Of a stretch of DNA of 64,000 nt, positions 8,044-15,974 are shown one piece after another; positions within the stretch are counted from its first letter, which is position 1; every line of letters starts with the position of its first letter. The position numbers and the translations under genes were made by a program. The notes beneath the pieces were generated by a model that worked only from the letters and a program-made list of their open reading frames with translations, searched no databases and had not been told where the DNA came from. The DNA comes from Clostridia bacterium (GTDB taxonomy: Bacteria > Bacillota > Clostridia > Oscillospirales > CAG-272). Location: positions 62,001 through 126,000 of the forward strand of contig JAFVTS010000010.1 in NCBI GenBank assembly GCA_017503105.1, written 5' to 3'.

Positions 8044-8948
8044 ACACTAAAGTAACCCTCTGCGGCGTTGAAATAGACAACCCGATAATCCCCGCGAGCG
8101 GCACGTTCGGCTTCGGCTACGAGTTCGCGGAGCTTTACGACATCAATGTTTTAGGCTCTCTTTCCTTTAAGGGAACGACTCTTGAGCCGAGATTCGGCAA
8201 CCCCACCCCGAGGATCGCCGAGTGCCCCGAGGGAATGCTCAACGCCGTCGGTCTTCAGAACCCCGGTGTTGACAAGGTGAAGGAGTGCGAGCTCCCGAAG
8301 CTGCGTGAGGTCTTTCATAAGCCCGTAATGGCAAACGTATCGGGATTCTCGGAGTACGAGTACGTCACCACGGTAGAAAAGCTCGATTCCGAGCCCGACA
8401 TCGCGTGGTTTGAGGTCAACATCTCCTGCCCCAACGTTCACGGAGGCGGAATGAGCTTCGGAACCTCGTGCCAGAGCGCGGAGGCTATCACGAGGGCTGT
8501 AAGGCGCGTCACGAAAAAGCCTCTTATAATCAAGCTCTCGCCGAACGTCACGGACATCGTATCCATCGCAAAGGCGTGCGAGGCGGGCGGAGCTGACGGT
8601 ATCAGTCTTATAAACACTCTTCTCGGTATGAGAATAGATCTGAAGAAAAGACGTCCCATACTCGCCAATACGACAGGCGGCTACTCTGGTCCCGCGGTTC
8701 TTCCCGTCGCGGTAAGAATGGTATATCAGGTATACGATGCGGTGAAGATTCCTCTCGTGGGAATGGGCGGCGTGTCGCGTGCTGAGGACGTTATAGAATT
8801 TATGCTCGCAGGAGCAACGGCGGTCGAGGTCGGCGCGGCAAATCTCGTCGATCCCTTCGCCTCTAAAAAGATAATCGACGAGCTTCCCCTCGTTATGGAG
8901 AAGTACGGAATAAAAAATCTTAGTGAAATAATAGGAGGAGCGCACTGA
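8037..8948 (+). CDS. pyrD: Dihydroorotate dehydrogenase B, catalytic subunit
   Basis: This FMN enzyme oxidises dihydroorotate to orotate. With PyrK it forms the NAD-dependent class 1B complex in the cytoplasm. The 303-residue TIM barrel has PASGTFGFG near the N-terminus, [10 protein letters not shown], the catalytic-cysteine motif NISCPN, LSPNVTD, and the FMN-phosphate segments TTGGYSGPA and [10 protein letters not shown]. The length is typical. Its start lies inside pyrK and its stop overlaps the pyrF start by one base, so translation is coupled across three genes. A cytoplasmic class 1B enzyme suits an anaerobe because it needs no quinone. Confidence 0.96.
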   Translation: MVNTKVTLCGVEIDNPIIPASGTFGFGYEFAELYDINVLGSLSFKGTTLEPRFGNPTPRIAECPEGMLNAVGLQNPGVDKVKECELPKLREVFHKPVMANVSGFSEYEYVTTVEKLDSEPDIAWFEVNISCPNVHGGGMSFGTSCQSAEAITRAVRRVTKKPLIIKLSPNVTDIVSIAKACEAGGADGISLINTLLGMRIDLKKRRPILANTTGGYSGPAVLPVAVRMVYQVYDAVKIPLVGMGGVSRAEDVIEFMLAGATAVEVGAANLVDPFASKKIIDELPLVMEKYGIKNLSEIIGGAH

Positions 8949-9646
8949 TGGGACGCGACGTTATAATTGCTTGTGATTTTGCAAGCGCAGAGGATACCTT
9001 TAAGTTTCTTGACAAATTCGAGGGAAAGAAGCCGTTCGTAAAGATCGGAATGGAGCTTTACTACGCTGAGGGTCCCTCTATCGTAAAGGAGATAAAGAAG
9101 AGAGGGCATAAAATATTCCTTGATCTTAAGCTCCACGACATTCCCAACACCGTTAAAAAGGCGATGGCGGTTCTTTCGAATCTTGACGTTGATATGACCA
9201 ACCTCCACGCGAGCGGCACTAAGAGAATGATGGAGGCGGCAATCGAGGGCCTGACGAAGCCCGACGGCACTCGCCCCATTCTTATCGCTGTAACCCAGCT
9301 CACCTCCACCGACCAAGAGAGTATGGAAAACGATCTTCTTATAAAAGAACCCATTGACAAAGTAGTTATGCACTACGCGTCATGTGCGAAGGCTGCGGGG
9401 CTCGACGGCGTCGTTTGCTCACCCCTTGAGGCGGGCAAGGTTCACGACACCTGCGGCAAGGACTTCGTTACCGTTACCCCCGGCGTCAGATTCGCTGACG
9501 GTGACAAGGGCGACCAGAAGAGAGTTATGACTCCCGAGGAGGCAAAGAAGATAGGCTCCGATTACATCGTCGTCGGCAGACCTATAACAGCGGCTGAGGA
9601 TCCCGTCGCGGCATACGAAAGATGCTGCCGTGAGTTCATCGGCTAA
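8948..9646 (+). CDS. pyrF: Orotidine 5'-phosphate decarboxylase
   Basis: PyrF decarboxylates OMP to UMP, the last step of the pathway. The 232-residue barrel contains the catalytic Asp-Lys-Asp array in [16 protein letters not shown], an IACDFAS start motif, [16 protein letters not shown] and the phosphate-gripping VVGRPI. It belongs to the shorter, bacterial type I OMPDC group. The ATG shares its A with the TGA of pyrD, and GGAGGAG directly precedes it. pyrE follows after 32 bp. Confidence 0.96.
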   Translation: MGRDVIIACDFASAEDTFKFLDKFEGKKPFVKIGMELYYAEGPSIVKEIKKRGHKIFLDLKLHDIPNTVKKAMAVLSNLDVDMTNLHASGTKRMMEAAIEGLTKPDGTRPILIAVTQLTSTDQESMENDLLIKEPIDKVVMHYASCAKAAGLDGVVCSPLEAGKVHDTCGKDFVTVTPGVRFADGDKGDQKRVMTPEEAKKIGSDYIVVGRPITAAEDPVAAYERCCREFIG

Positions 9647-9678
9647 TAAAAGATCAAACGTATGAGGAGATAAGAAAA

Positions 9679-10335
9679 ATGGAAAGCTACAAGAGAGAAT
9701 TTATACAGTTCCTTGAGAACGCGGGCGTTCTCAAGTTCGGTGACTTCACCGCAAAGAGCGGAAGAAAGATCCCCTATTTCATCAACGCGGGAATGATCAA
9801 GACGGGCAGCGATATAGCTACTCTCGGCGAGTTCTACGCAAAGGCTTATTTTGAAAAGCTCGGCGCAAAGAAGGCAGTTCTTTACGGCCCTGCGTACAAG
9901 GGAATATCCCTTTCCGTTTCCGCGGCTGTCGCGCTTTCTAAGAAGGATCTCAACGTGCCCTTCTTCTTCAACAGAAAGGAAGTTAAGGACCACGGCGAGG
10001 GCGGCGTTTTCGTCGGCTACGTTCCCACCGCAGGCGAGGAGATAGTTATTATCGAGGACGTTATCACCGCCGGCACGGCTATCCGCGAGAGTATGGAGAT
10101 CCTCTCCCATCTTGAGGGCACGAAGGTTGCCGCGACCTTTATAATGGTTGACAGAAAGGAAAAGGGTCAGGGCGAAAAGGGTGCAATGACAGAGATCGAG
10201 GAGCAGTTCGGCTTCCCCGTTTATTCCATAGTTGACGTTTACGACATCATCGAATACCTCGAAGAGGACGAGAAGAACAAGGAAAACGTCGAGAGGATCA
10301 GGAAGTACCTTGAGGTGTACGGCGCAAAGGCGTAA
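9679..10335 (+). CDS. pyrE: Orotate phosphoribosyltransferase
   Basis: PyrE joins orotate and PRPP to give OMP. The 218-residue protein has the PRPP-binding motif VIIEDVITAGTA, the substrate loop around LYGPAYKGIS, and NRKEVKDHGEGG with the flexible catalytic loop lysine. The order of motifs and the length match the bacterial family. A good AGGAG site precedes the ATG. It lies between pyrF and pyrB with gaps of about 33 bp each. Confidence 0.96.
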   Translation: MESYKREFIQFLENAGVLKFGDFTAKSGRKIPYFINAGMIKTGSDIATLGEFYAKAYFEKLGAKKAVLYGPAYKGISLSVSAAVALSKKDLNVPFFFNRKEVKDHGEGGVFVGYVPTAGEEIVIIEDVITAGTAIRESMEILSHLEGTKVAATFIMVDRKEKGQGEKGAMTEIEEQFGFPVYSIVDVYDIIEYLEEDEKNKENVERIRKYLEVYGAKA

Positions 10336-10368
10336 GTTTCTAAAACTCCCGAAAGGAAGCTCTTTAAA

Positions 10369-11430
10369 ATGAGAAATCTTGTTGACATCCTTGACTTTTC
10401 CGTCGAGGAGATAGACGGTCTTGTAAAGACCGCAAACGACATAATAGAAAACCCCGAAATGTATTCCGACAGCTGCAGGGGCAAGATCCTCGGCACGCTC
10501 TTCTTTGAGCCGTCGACGAGAACCAGACTCTCCTTTACGTCGGCTATGATGTCCCTCGGCGGCAGCGTGCTCGGCTTCTCGCAGGCAGCAAGCACGTCCG
10601 TGTCAAAGGGCGAGACCGTTTCCGACACCATAAGGATGGTCAGCGCGTATTCCGATATAATCGCGATGCGCCACCCGAAGGAGGGCGCGCCCATCGTGGC
10701 GTCACGCGTCTCGAGCGTTCCGATAATCAACGCGGGTGACGGAGGGCACTTCCACCCCACTCAGACGCTAACCGACCTTCTTACGATAAACAGGAAGAAG
10801 GGCAGATTTACGGATATGACCGTCGGAATCTGCGGCGACCTTAAATACGGCAGGACGGTGCATTCGCTGATCAGCGCGATGACGAGATACGAGGGTGTGA
10901 AATTCGTCCTCATTTCGCCAAAGGAGCTGGCGCTTCCCGATTACGTAAAGGCGGACTTCCTTGACAAGTGCTCGTCGGAGTACGTTGAGTGCGAGAGCCT
11001 TGAGGACGCGATCCCCTCGCTTGATATCCTTTATATGACGAGGATCCAGGCAGAAAGATTTGATTCCCCCGAGGAGTATGAAAGGCTCAAGGATTCCTAC
11101 GTTCTCACCAAAGAGAAATTGAAGGACGCGAAGCCCGATCTTTCGATAATGCACCCGCTTCCCCGTGTAAACGAGATCTCAACGGACGTTGACGACGATC
11201 CGAGAGCGGATTACTTCGACCAGGCGAAATTCGGCAGATATATCAGAATGGCGCTCATCCTTATGCTCCTCAAAACGAAGAGCGTGTCGGACGTGCGCAC
11301 GGGGGGAGAGGAAGATCCCACCCTTATCTGCAAGAATCCGCACTGCATCTCTATGACCGAGCGCGGAATTAAGCGCCTCTTTAAGGGCGGCGCTTGCATC
11401 TATTGCGATCAAAAGGCGTCAAAGGTGTGA
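10369..11430 (+). CDS. pyrB: Aspartate carbamoyltransferase with PyrI-like zinc-ribbon tail
   Basis: PyrB condenses carbamoyl phosphate with aspartate, the committed step of the pathway. The catalytic part (about 1-305) has the carbamoyl-phosphate loop [23 protein letters not shown], and a C-terminal aspartate-binding lobe with MHPLPRVNE. The 353-residue chain is longer than ordinary PyrB (about 305-310). The extra tail holds CKNPHCIS and CIYC, with cysteines at residues 321, 326, 343 and 346. That is the C-x4-C ... C-x2-C pattern of the zinc domain of the regulatory chain PyrI. The nucleotide-binding half of PyrI is absent. Fused PyrB-PyrI chains are known in Thermotoga, so this is a fusion rather than an error. 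A terminator follows. Confidence 0.95.
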   Translation: MRNLVDILDFSVEEIDGLVKTANDIIENPEMYSDSCRGKILGTLFFEPSTRTRLSFTSAMMSLGGSVLGFSQAASTSVSKGETVSDTIRMVSAYSDIIAMRHPKEGAPIVASRVSSVPIINAGDGGHFHPTQTLTDLLTINRKKGRFTDMTVGICGDLKYGRTVHSLISAMTRYEGVKFVLISPKELALPDYVKADFLDKCSSEYVECESLEDAIPSLDILYMTRIQAERFDSPEEYERLKDSYVLTKEKLKDAKPDLSIMHPLPRVNEISTDVDDDPRADYFDQAKFGRYIRMALILMLLKTKSVSDVRTGGEEDPTLICKNPHCISMTERGIKRLFKGGACIYCDQKASKV

Positions 11431-11500
11431 AAAAGCAATAGTTATCGGGTCAATGCCCGAAGACGAAAGACGCCGAGGTAAATTGAATTTTTAGTTATAA

Positions 11501-11536
11501 AAGACCCGCTATCTTAAATGACAGCGAGTCTTTTTT
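11501..11536. terminator. Bidirectional intrinsic terminator
   Basis: A 13-base inverted repeat (11501-11513 with 11520-11532) surrounds a 6-base loop, with T runs in both directions. The two imperfect pairs are G-U wobbles when transcribed leftward and mismatches rightward. It therefore favours the minus-strand hydrolase genes but can also end the pyr operon. Confidence 0.8.
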
Positions 11537-11600
11537 CTTTGTATAAAATTAGTATTTTTGATAAAATATCCAAATTGGATCCGAGCGATTTATTGTACCG

Positions 11601-13070
11601 TCAATCTTCCGAGCTTATTACGAGCCCCTTGCCGCGGCGGTACCTTTCGCCCGTCTTATCGTAGGTAACGGTGTAGAGCTTGCCGCGGTATTCGAGGTTC
11701 TCAAGGCGGAAGTAGTCCCAATCCGCAGGTATGGCAGGGGACGCCGTAAGTCCGTCCTCTCCGCAGCTTACGCCGACGGTGCCGCTTATTACGAGATCTA
11801 TGAAGGTGGAGTGGTTATAATCCTTTCCGCGCTCTTTTCCGCCGAGCTTTTCCTGCCAGCCGAGGTCCTTCAGAATCTCGCGGGAGGTCCAGATTTTTTC
11901 ATACGGGCTCATCACCTCGTCTATCCAAGGAAGAGTTTTGCCGTTTTCGGTCAGGGTGTGGCTTTTTGCGTAAAGATTCATACCGTCGATGAAGATGGGC
12001 TTCAAGCTCTCGTCGCCGTCCTTTACGGCGGTGTAAAGTGCGGTGAGCGTTTCCGACGTTGCGAAGGGCCAGACGTAGCCGTTCCAAAGGCATTCGTGAT
12101 CAGCTTCAAAGAGGAAGCGAGGGTCGCTCATATCAGCAGTCGTATATCCGACGGGTGAGCGGAAGCACTTGCTGTCAGAAAGATAGGCGAACGCCGCGTT
12201 TCTTTCCTTCGGCGGGATCGAGAACATCCACGGAATGTAGCCGATCTCCTCCTTCGGAGCCTCGGAAAAGTCGCCCGACTCGAACGCCGAGTCAAGCTCT
12301 TCGTCGCGCTGACCGTGCAGGGGCTTGTAAAAGTCCCCGTCCCAAAGCTTTTCGTTTATCATATCGCGGAGCTTTGCCGCCTTTTCTCCGTACTCTTTCG
12401 CGACGTCCGCTCTGCCCTCGTCCTCGGCGAAGCGCGCGATGGCGAGCGCCTCGGCGTACATATAGGAGTTAAGCGTTGGGCGCGTGCCGCGTACCATATT
12501 CATATTTTTCGTTCCGCTGATGGAGTATTCCATAGCGTCCCGTCCGTCAAGCGACCAGAACATACCCGACGCCGTCCCGTGCGTCCGCTCCCATTCTTCG
12601 TAATAACGGATCATAAGATCGAGCTTCCCCGAGAAGAGCTTTTTTCCCTTGACGTCCTCAAGCTTCGTCGCCGCGTCAAGAAGCCAGGTGCTGTATCTGT
12701 GGGATTCCTCGCCGTGGGTTAAGAAGAAGTTTACGTAATCGCAAAGATATCTCTCGCTCCCTCTTAGCCATCTGCCCTCGTAGATGTGGTGTCCTGCCGC
12801 TGCGTTTATTATATTGTAAGGACCCGCCCACGGCACGTCGGGAAGAAATTCCGAGATTATATACCCCTCGGGCGTTTCCTTCACGTGCTTTCTGAAGGTC
12901 CAGAGCCTGAAATAAAAGGTCCTCTCAAAATCCCCGTCGGGGCACTCAAATCTCGGGGCGCATTCCTTCAGCCATTCGTAAGCGTGTGCGTTGTCTATCG
13001 AGTTTTTATAAAGTTCGCTGTCGTTTTCGTTAAACGAATCGACGTATGCTTTCAGCTTTTTCGTCAGCAT
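11601..13070 (-). CDS. Glycoside hydrolase, (alpha/alpha)6 barrel, MGH1/GH63-like
   Basis: The 489-residue protein resembles the MGH1-like glycoside hydrolase domain related to GH63. Visible family features are DVPWAGPYNIINAAAGHH, a helix-rich body, WSLDGRDAMEYSISG, and RPTLNSYMYAEALAIA, followed by an acidic loop and a Trp/Gly-rich C-terminal half with LWNGYVWPFAT. There is no signal peptide, so it should be cytoplasmic. The substrate is unknown. Candidates include alpha-mannosides and alpha-glucosides. It overlaps the upstream beta-propeller enzyme by 7 bp, so the two probably act together. Confidence 0.7.
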   Translation of the reverse strand: MLTKKLKAYVDSFNENDSELYKNSIDNAHAYEWLKECAPRFECPDGDFERTFYFRLWTFRKHVKETPEGYIISEFLPDVPWAGPYNIINAAAGHHIYEGRWLRGSERYLCDYVNFFLTHGEESHRYSTWLLDAATKLEDVKGKKLFSGKLDLMIRYYEEWERTHGTASGMFWSLDGRDAMEYSISGTKNMNMVRGTRPTLNSYMYAEALAIARFAEDEGRADVAKEYGEKAAKLRDMINEKLWDGDFYKPLHGQRDEELDSAFESGDFSEAPKEEIGYIPWMFSIPPKERNAAFAYLSDSKCFRSPVGYTTADMSDPRFLFEADHECLWNGYVWPFATSETLTALYTAVKDGDESLKPIFIDGMNLYAKSHTLTENGKTLPWIDEVMSPYEKIWTSREILKDLGWQEKLGGKERGKDYNHSTFIDLVISGTVGVSCGEDGLTASPAIPADWDYFRLENLEYRGKLYTVTYDKTGERYRRGKGLVISSED

Positions 13071-13948
13071 TTCTTAAAAAGATCCCTTTCTCCGTATTCT
13101 GCAAGTCCTATGTACTCGGGCACGCCGTTACGGCCGTTATACCATATGCGCCAACGTCCAAGCTCCTCTTCCCAAAGCGCCGAGGGCTTGTAGCACGCGT
13201 CGCCGTCCCACGAGTCCTTGTCGGGGGAAACGAGGGGGTTGAGGGGAGAGCGCTCCCAGGCGGTGATGCCGTTTTCGGATCTTGCGACGCAGATGCGGGC
13301 GGTGTTTATATCCTCGTAGCCGATATAGAAGCAAAGATAACCCATATCGGGGGTCTTGATGACTTGACAGCCGCCAAGGCGGTCTTTTTCATAGTAGTTG
13401 CTCCCCTCGGCGACGAGGATGGGGTTGATGCGCGATTTCTTCCAATTGATTCCGTCGTCACTCTCGGCGTAGGCAAGGACGTTTGGCTCGTAGGTCTCGC
13501 CTGCGGCGTACCACATTCTGTACTTTCCGCCTTCGTAAAGCACGCAAGGGTTCATAACGGATTCCTTTTCCCAAGGGTATTCGGAGATCATTATGGGCTC
13601 GTCGCACTTTTTCTCAAAGTGAATGCCGTCGACACTCTCGGCGTAGCCGATGTAGCTGTGTCCTCTTGCCTGTCCCGTGTACCACATCTTGAAGACGCCG
13701 TCTATTTTGAGCACGCAGTTGCGGTTAAGGCCGTCCTCCCAGCCTGATTTCGGGTCGGGGGCGAGGGTGATCTTGGGCTCAGACCAATGAATGCCGTCGT
13801 CGCTGAATATTACGGCAAGTGATTTTTCACGTCTCCAAGAAAAGTCGAGGCGGTATTTTCCATCCTCCTTAGTAACGTAAACGTCAAAGGCGGTGCCTAT
13901 TTCTTCATTCCCGAAAATGGGATTGTTTTCATTTTTCTTAAAGGTCAT
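13064..13948 (-). CDS. Five-bladed beta-propeller glycosidase (GH43/GH32/GH130-like)
   Basis: The 294-residue protein repeats the propeller-blade pattern F-S-D-D-G-I-H-W, seen also as ESVDGIHFEK, ESDDGINWKK and SENGITAWER. Between these lie FKMWYTG and YRMWYAAG blades. This is typical of GH43, GH32 and GH130 propellers that cleave or phosphorolyse glycosides. Acidic residues in the N-terminal FDVYV and WEDG regions could serve catalysis, but I cannot assign them firmly. It has no signal peptide. It is the first gene of the pair and is preceded by AAGGAGATAAAG and a good promoter. Confidence 0.7.
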   Translation of the reverse strand: MTFKKNENNPIFGNEEIGTAFDVYVTKEDGKYRLDFSWRREKSLAVIFSDDGIHWSEPKITLAPDPKSGWEDGLNRNCVLKIDGVFKMWYTGQARGHSYIGYAESVDGIHFEKKCDEPIMISEYPWEKESVMNPCVLYEGGKYRMWYAAGETYEPNVLAYAESDDGINWKKSRINPILVAEGSNYYEKDRLGGCQVIKTPDMGYLCFYIGYEDINTARICVARSENGITAWERSPLNPLVSPDKDSWDGDACYKPSALWEEELGRWRIWYNGRNGVPEYIGLAEYGERDLFKKC

Positions 13949-13983
13949 TCTTTATCTCCTTGCTTTAAAGGTATTATGACTCT

Positions 13984-14012
13984 ATTGTACACGCACAGCG
14001 GACGTAAGTCAA
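13984..14012 (-). promoter_or_regulatory. Promoter of the glycoside hydrolase pair
   Basis: On the minus strand TTGACT (14007-14012) and TACAAT (13984-13989) are 17 bp apart, about 35 bp upstream of the 13948 start. Confidence 0.7.
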
Positions 14013-14048
14013 TACGAAATTAGGTCGGATTTTTATAAAAAAGAGTCG

Positions 14049-14219
14049 TTATACGGGATCCCACTCAAGCTGGTCGGGGTCGTAATGCTCGCCCGGGGCG
14101 GGGGTGTAGGTCTCGGGGTCCTTGTTTTCGTCTCTTTTGCCCTTTACGATGAATGCGAGGGATATTACGAGCACCGTAAGCGTGATTATCAAAACGGCGA
14201 TTACAAGCTTTTTCTTCAT
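14049..14219 (-). CDS. Small single-span membrane protein, 56 residues
   Basis: This short ORF begins MKKKLVIAVLIITLTVLVIS, a lysine-rich start and one transmembrane helix. A polar tail rich in Pro, Asp and Glu follows and ends DQLEWDPV. The composition is typical of a real small membrane protein. A GAGGAG sequence lies 14 bases upstream of the ATG, inside a small hairpin, so the ribosome site is not ideal. It sits between the hydrolase promoter and dpaA and does not overlap either. Function is unknown. Confidence 0.55.
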   Translation of the reverse strand: MKKKLVIAVLIITLTVLVISLAFIVKGKRDENKDPETYTPAPGEHYDPDQLEWDPV

Positions 14220-14328
14220 TAAAGTAAATGGCGCTCCTCGTCGGGAGCGATACTCCTTTTTGATTTATATTACAATTATACCACCCGAGTATTTTTTTGT
14301 CAATAGAAAACGGACGCTCGCCGCTTTC

Positions 14329-14355
14329 ACATAAATGTATCTATACCATAAAATA
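14329..14355 (+). promoter_or_regulatory. Candidate sigma-K promoter of dpaAB
   Basis: The sequence CATAAAATA (14347-14355) fits the CATAnnnTA minus-10 of mother-cell sigma-K promoters. CAC at 14328-14330 lies 16 bp upstream, as expected for the minus-35. In Bacillus subtilis the dipicolinate synthase genes are sigma-K-dependent. No vegetative promoter is obvious here. The rest of the 13949-14397 gap holds the hydrolase promoter and the 56-residue ORF. Confidence 0.5.
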
Positions 14356-14397
14356 AATAGTGAGGTACAAATTAAGAGAAACGGAGCTTTTGATTTT

Positions 14398-15150
14398 ATG
14401 ACAGTTGACGTAATAGGAGGCGGGGAGCGTGAGTCGGCGTGCGCCGAGCGGCTCGCCCCTTCGGAAATATGCTCGAATTTTTCGCGCGTGCTGGTCTTGC
14501 CGATACCGACGGCGAGAAACGGCAGGGATATTACGGGCACGGATATACCGCTTGCCTCGCTCGCACAGCTTTCGGAAAGCGGAGTGCTTTTTTGCGCTCA
14601 CGGCCTGCCCGAGTCATATAAGAAATGCATCACGGAGCTTGGCGGGGTAGTGGCGGACGTCGCTGAGGATGAGCGATTCGTCGCGGAGAATGCCGCCCTT
14701 ACTGCGGAGTGTACGCTTTCTTATATTATGAACACGCGGAAGGCGGCGCTTGCCGACCTTTACGTCGGTATCGTCGGTTACGGAAGGATAGGCAAGGCTC
14801 TGCTTGAGCTTCTTTTGTTCCACGGCACGAGAGTGACGGTCTTCACGCGCGGGGATTCCGTAAGGATGAAGCTGCTTGAAGACGGCGTTGAAGCAAAGCT
14901 CGTTCCCGAGGCGACGTTTGACTCTCTTGACGTGCTCGTCAATACGGCACCTGCAAGACTTTTTTCGAAAAAGCAAATTGAGAGTATCAGCGCCGAGGTG
15001 CTTGAGCTTGCTCCCGGTGATAATTTTAAGGGTGTCGAAAATTTAACACGCCTCCCCTCATTGCCCGCAAAAATGCTCCCGAAAACCGCGGGGCGTCTTT
15101 ATGCTGAGGCGGTAGTCAGGGAGCTTGAAAAACAGGGAGATGTAAAGTAA
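14398..15150 (+). CDS. dpaA: Dipicolinate synthase subunit A
   Basis: With DpaB this protein makes dipicolinic acid from the lysine-pathway intermediate dihydroxytetrahydrodipicolinate, in the mother cell during late sporulation. The N-terminus has the VDVIGGG motif. A C-terminal Rossmann domain begins at VGIVGYGRIGKALLELL and continues with VTVFTRG. I chose the ATG at 14398, which has GGAG eleven bases upstream, giving 250 residues. An in-frame ATG at 14335 lies upstream of this ribosome site. The protein is shorter than the usual 290-300. The stop overlaps the dpaB start by one base. Confidence 0.88.
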   Translation: MTVDVIGGGERESACAERLAPSEICSNFSRVLVLPIPTARNGRDITGTDIPLASLAQLSESGVLFCAHGLPESYKKCITELGGVVADVAEDERFVAENAALTAECTLSYIMNTRKAALADLYVGIVGYGRIGKALLELLLFHGTRVTVFTRGDSVRMKLLEDGVEAKLVPEATFDSLDVLVNTAPARLFSKKQIESISAEVLELAPGDNFKGVENLTRLPSLPAKMLPKTAGRLYAEAVVRELEKQGDVK

Positions 15151-15737
15151 TGTTTACAAAATCTTTTGAAGGTCTTAAAATAGGATATGCATTTTGCGCG
15201 TCGTTTTGCACGCTTGAGCGCTCTTTTTCGGAGATGGAAAAGCTCGTGGGGCTCGGCGCGTCCGTATATCCTATAATGAGCGAGAGGACGTATTCGGTTG
15301 ACTCTCGCTTCACCGTGGCGAGTGAGTTTCGCGAGAGGGTAAAAAGATGCGCGGGCAGGGAAATCGTCGCAAGCGTCGAGGATGCCGAGCCCTTTGGACC
15401 CGCCGAGCCGCTTGACGTTTTGATAATAGCGCCGTGCACGGGGAATACGCTCGCTAAAATTTCCCTCGGAATATCCGACGGAGCAGTCAGTATGGCGGCA
15501 AAGGCTCATCTGAGAGCTGACAGGGTGACGCTCATCGCGCTTTCAAGCAACGACGCAATGTCGCGCAATCTTCCGTCGATCGCACGAATGCTTGAGCACA
15601 AGGCGGTGTATTTCCTTCCGATGCGCCAGGACGACCCGTCGAAGAAGCCGCACTCGCTCGTAGCGGATTATTCCCGTATGTGTGATGCGCTTGACGCGGC
15701 GCTTCGTTCCGAGCAGCTTCGCCCGATATTTATGTAA
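15150..15737 (+). CDS. dpaB: Dipicolinate synthase subunit B
   Basis: DpaB is the flavoprotein-like partner of DpaA. The 195-residue chain starts with FEGLKIGYAFCASFCT and contains VLIIAPCTGNTLAKIS, the phosphopantothenoylcysteine-decarboxylase-like fold signature, followed by ISDGAVSMAAKAHLR and the terminal PMRQDDPSKKPHSL. All are characteristic of SpoVFB proteins. It overlaps dpaA by one base, and the two form a short operon that ends at a hairpin terminator. Together with spoIIE it shows the organism makes endospores. Confidence 0.93.
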   Translation: MFTKSFEGLKIGYAFCASFCTLERSFSEMEKLVGLGASVYPIMSERTYSVDSRFTVASEFRERVKRCAGREIVASVEDAEPFGPAEPLDVLIIAPCTGNTLAKISLGISDGAVSMAAKAHLRADRVTLIALSSNDAMSRNLPSIARMLEHKAVYFLPMRQDDPSKKPHSLVADYSRMCDALDAALRSEQLRPIFM

Positions 15738-15801
15738 GGGGCGGAAAAATATTCACGAAATTCCTCTTTTACCCCTGCCTAAATATCGCAAATATTGATA
15801 T

Positions 15802-15855
15802 AAACGGACGCGGTAGTACGCTGTTTTGCCATATCGCCGTCCGTTTTGTTTTTTT
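15802..15855 (+). terminator. Terminator of dpaAB
   Basis: AAACGGACG (15802-15810) pairs with CGTCCGTTT (15838-15846), with additional inner pairing, and is followed by TGTTTTTTT. Confidence 0.7.
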
Positions 15856-15887
15856 CGCTGAAAATCGACACGGGGTGCCATCTCTGC

Positions 15888-15921
15888 TTCGACAATCTTC
15901 TTTCTCGCTTCGGTTTATAAT
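15888..15921 (+). promoter_or_regulatory. Candidate Spo0A-activated promoter of spoIIE
   Basis: TTCGACAAT (15888-15896) matches the inverted 0A box TTYGACAAA at eight of nine positions. It overlaps the place of the minus-35 of a perfect TATAAT (15916-15921) that has no good minus-35 of its own. B. subtilis spoIIE is driven by such a Spo0A~P-dependent sigma-A promoter. Confidence 0.55.
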
Positions 15922-15974
15922 GATTTCGGAAATGCTTTTTCCGAATGAAGTCAACAAAAGAGAGGATTTTTGAA

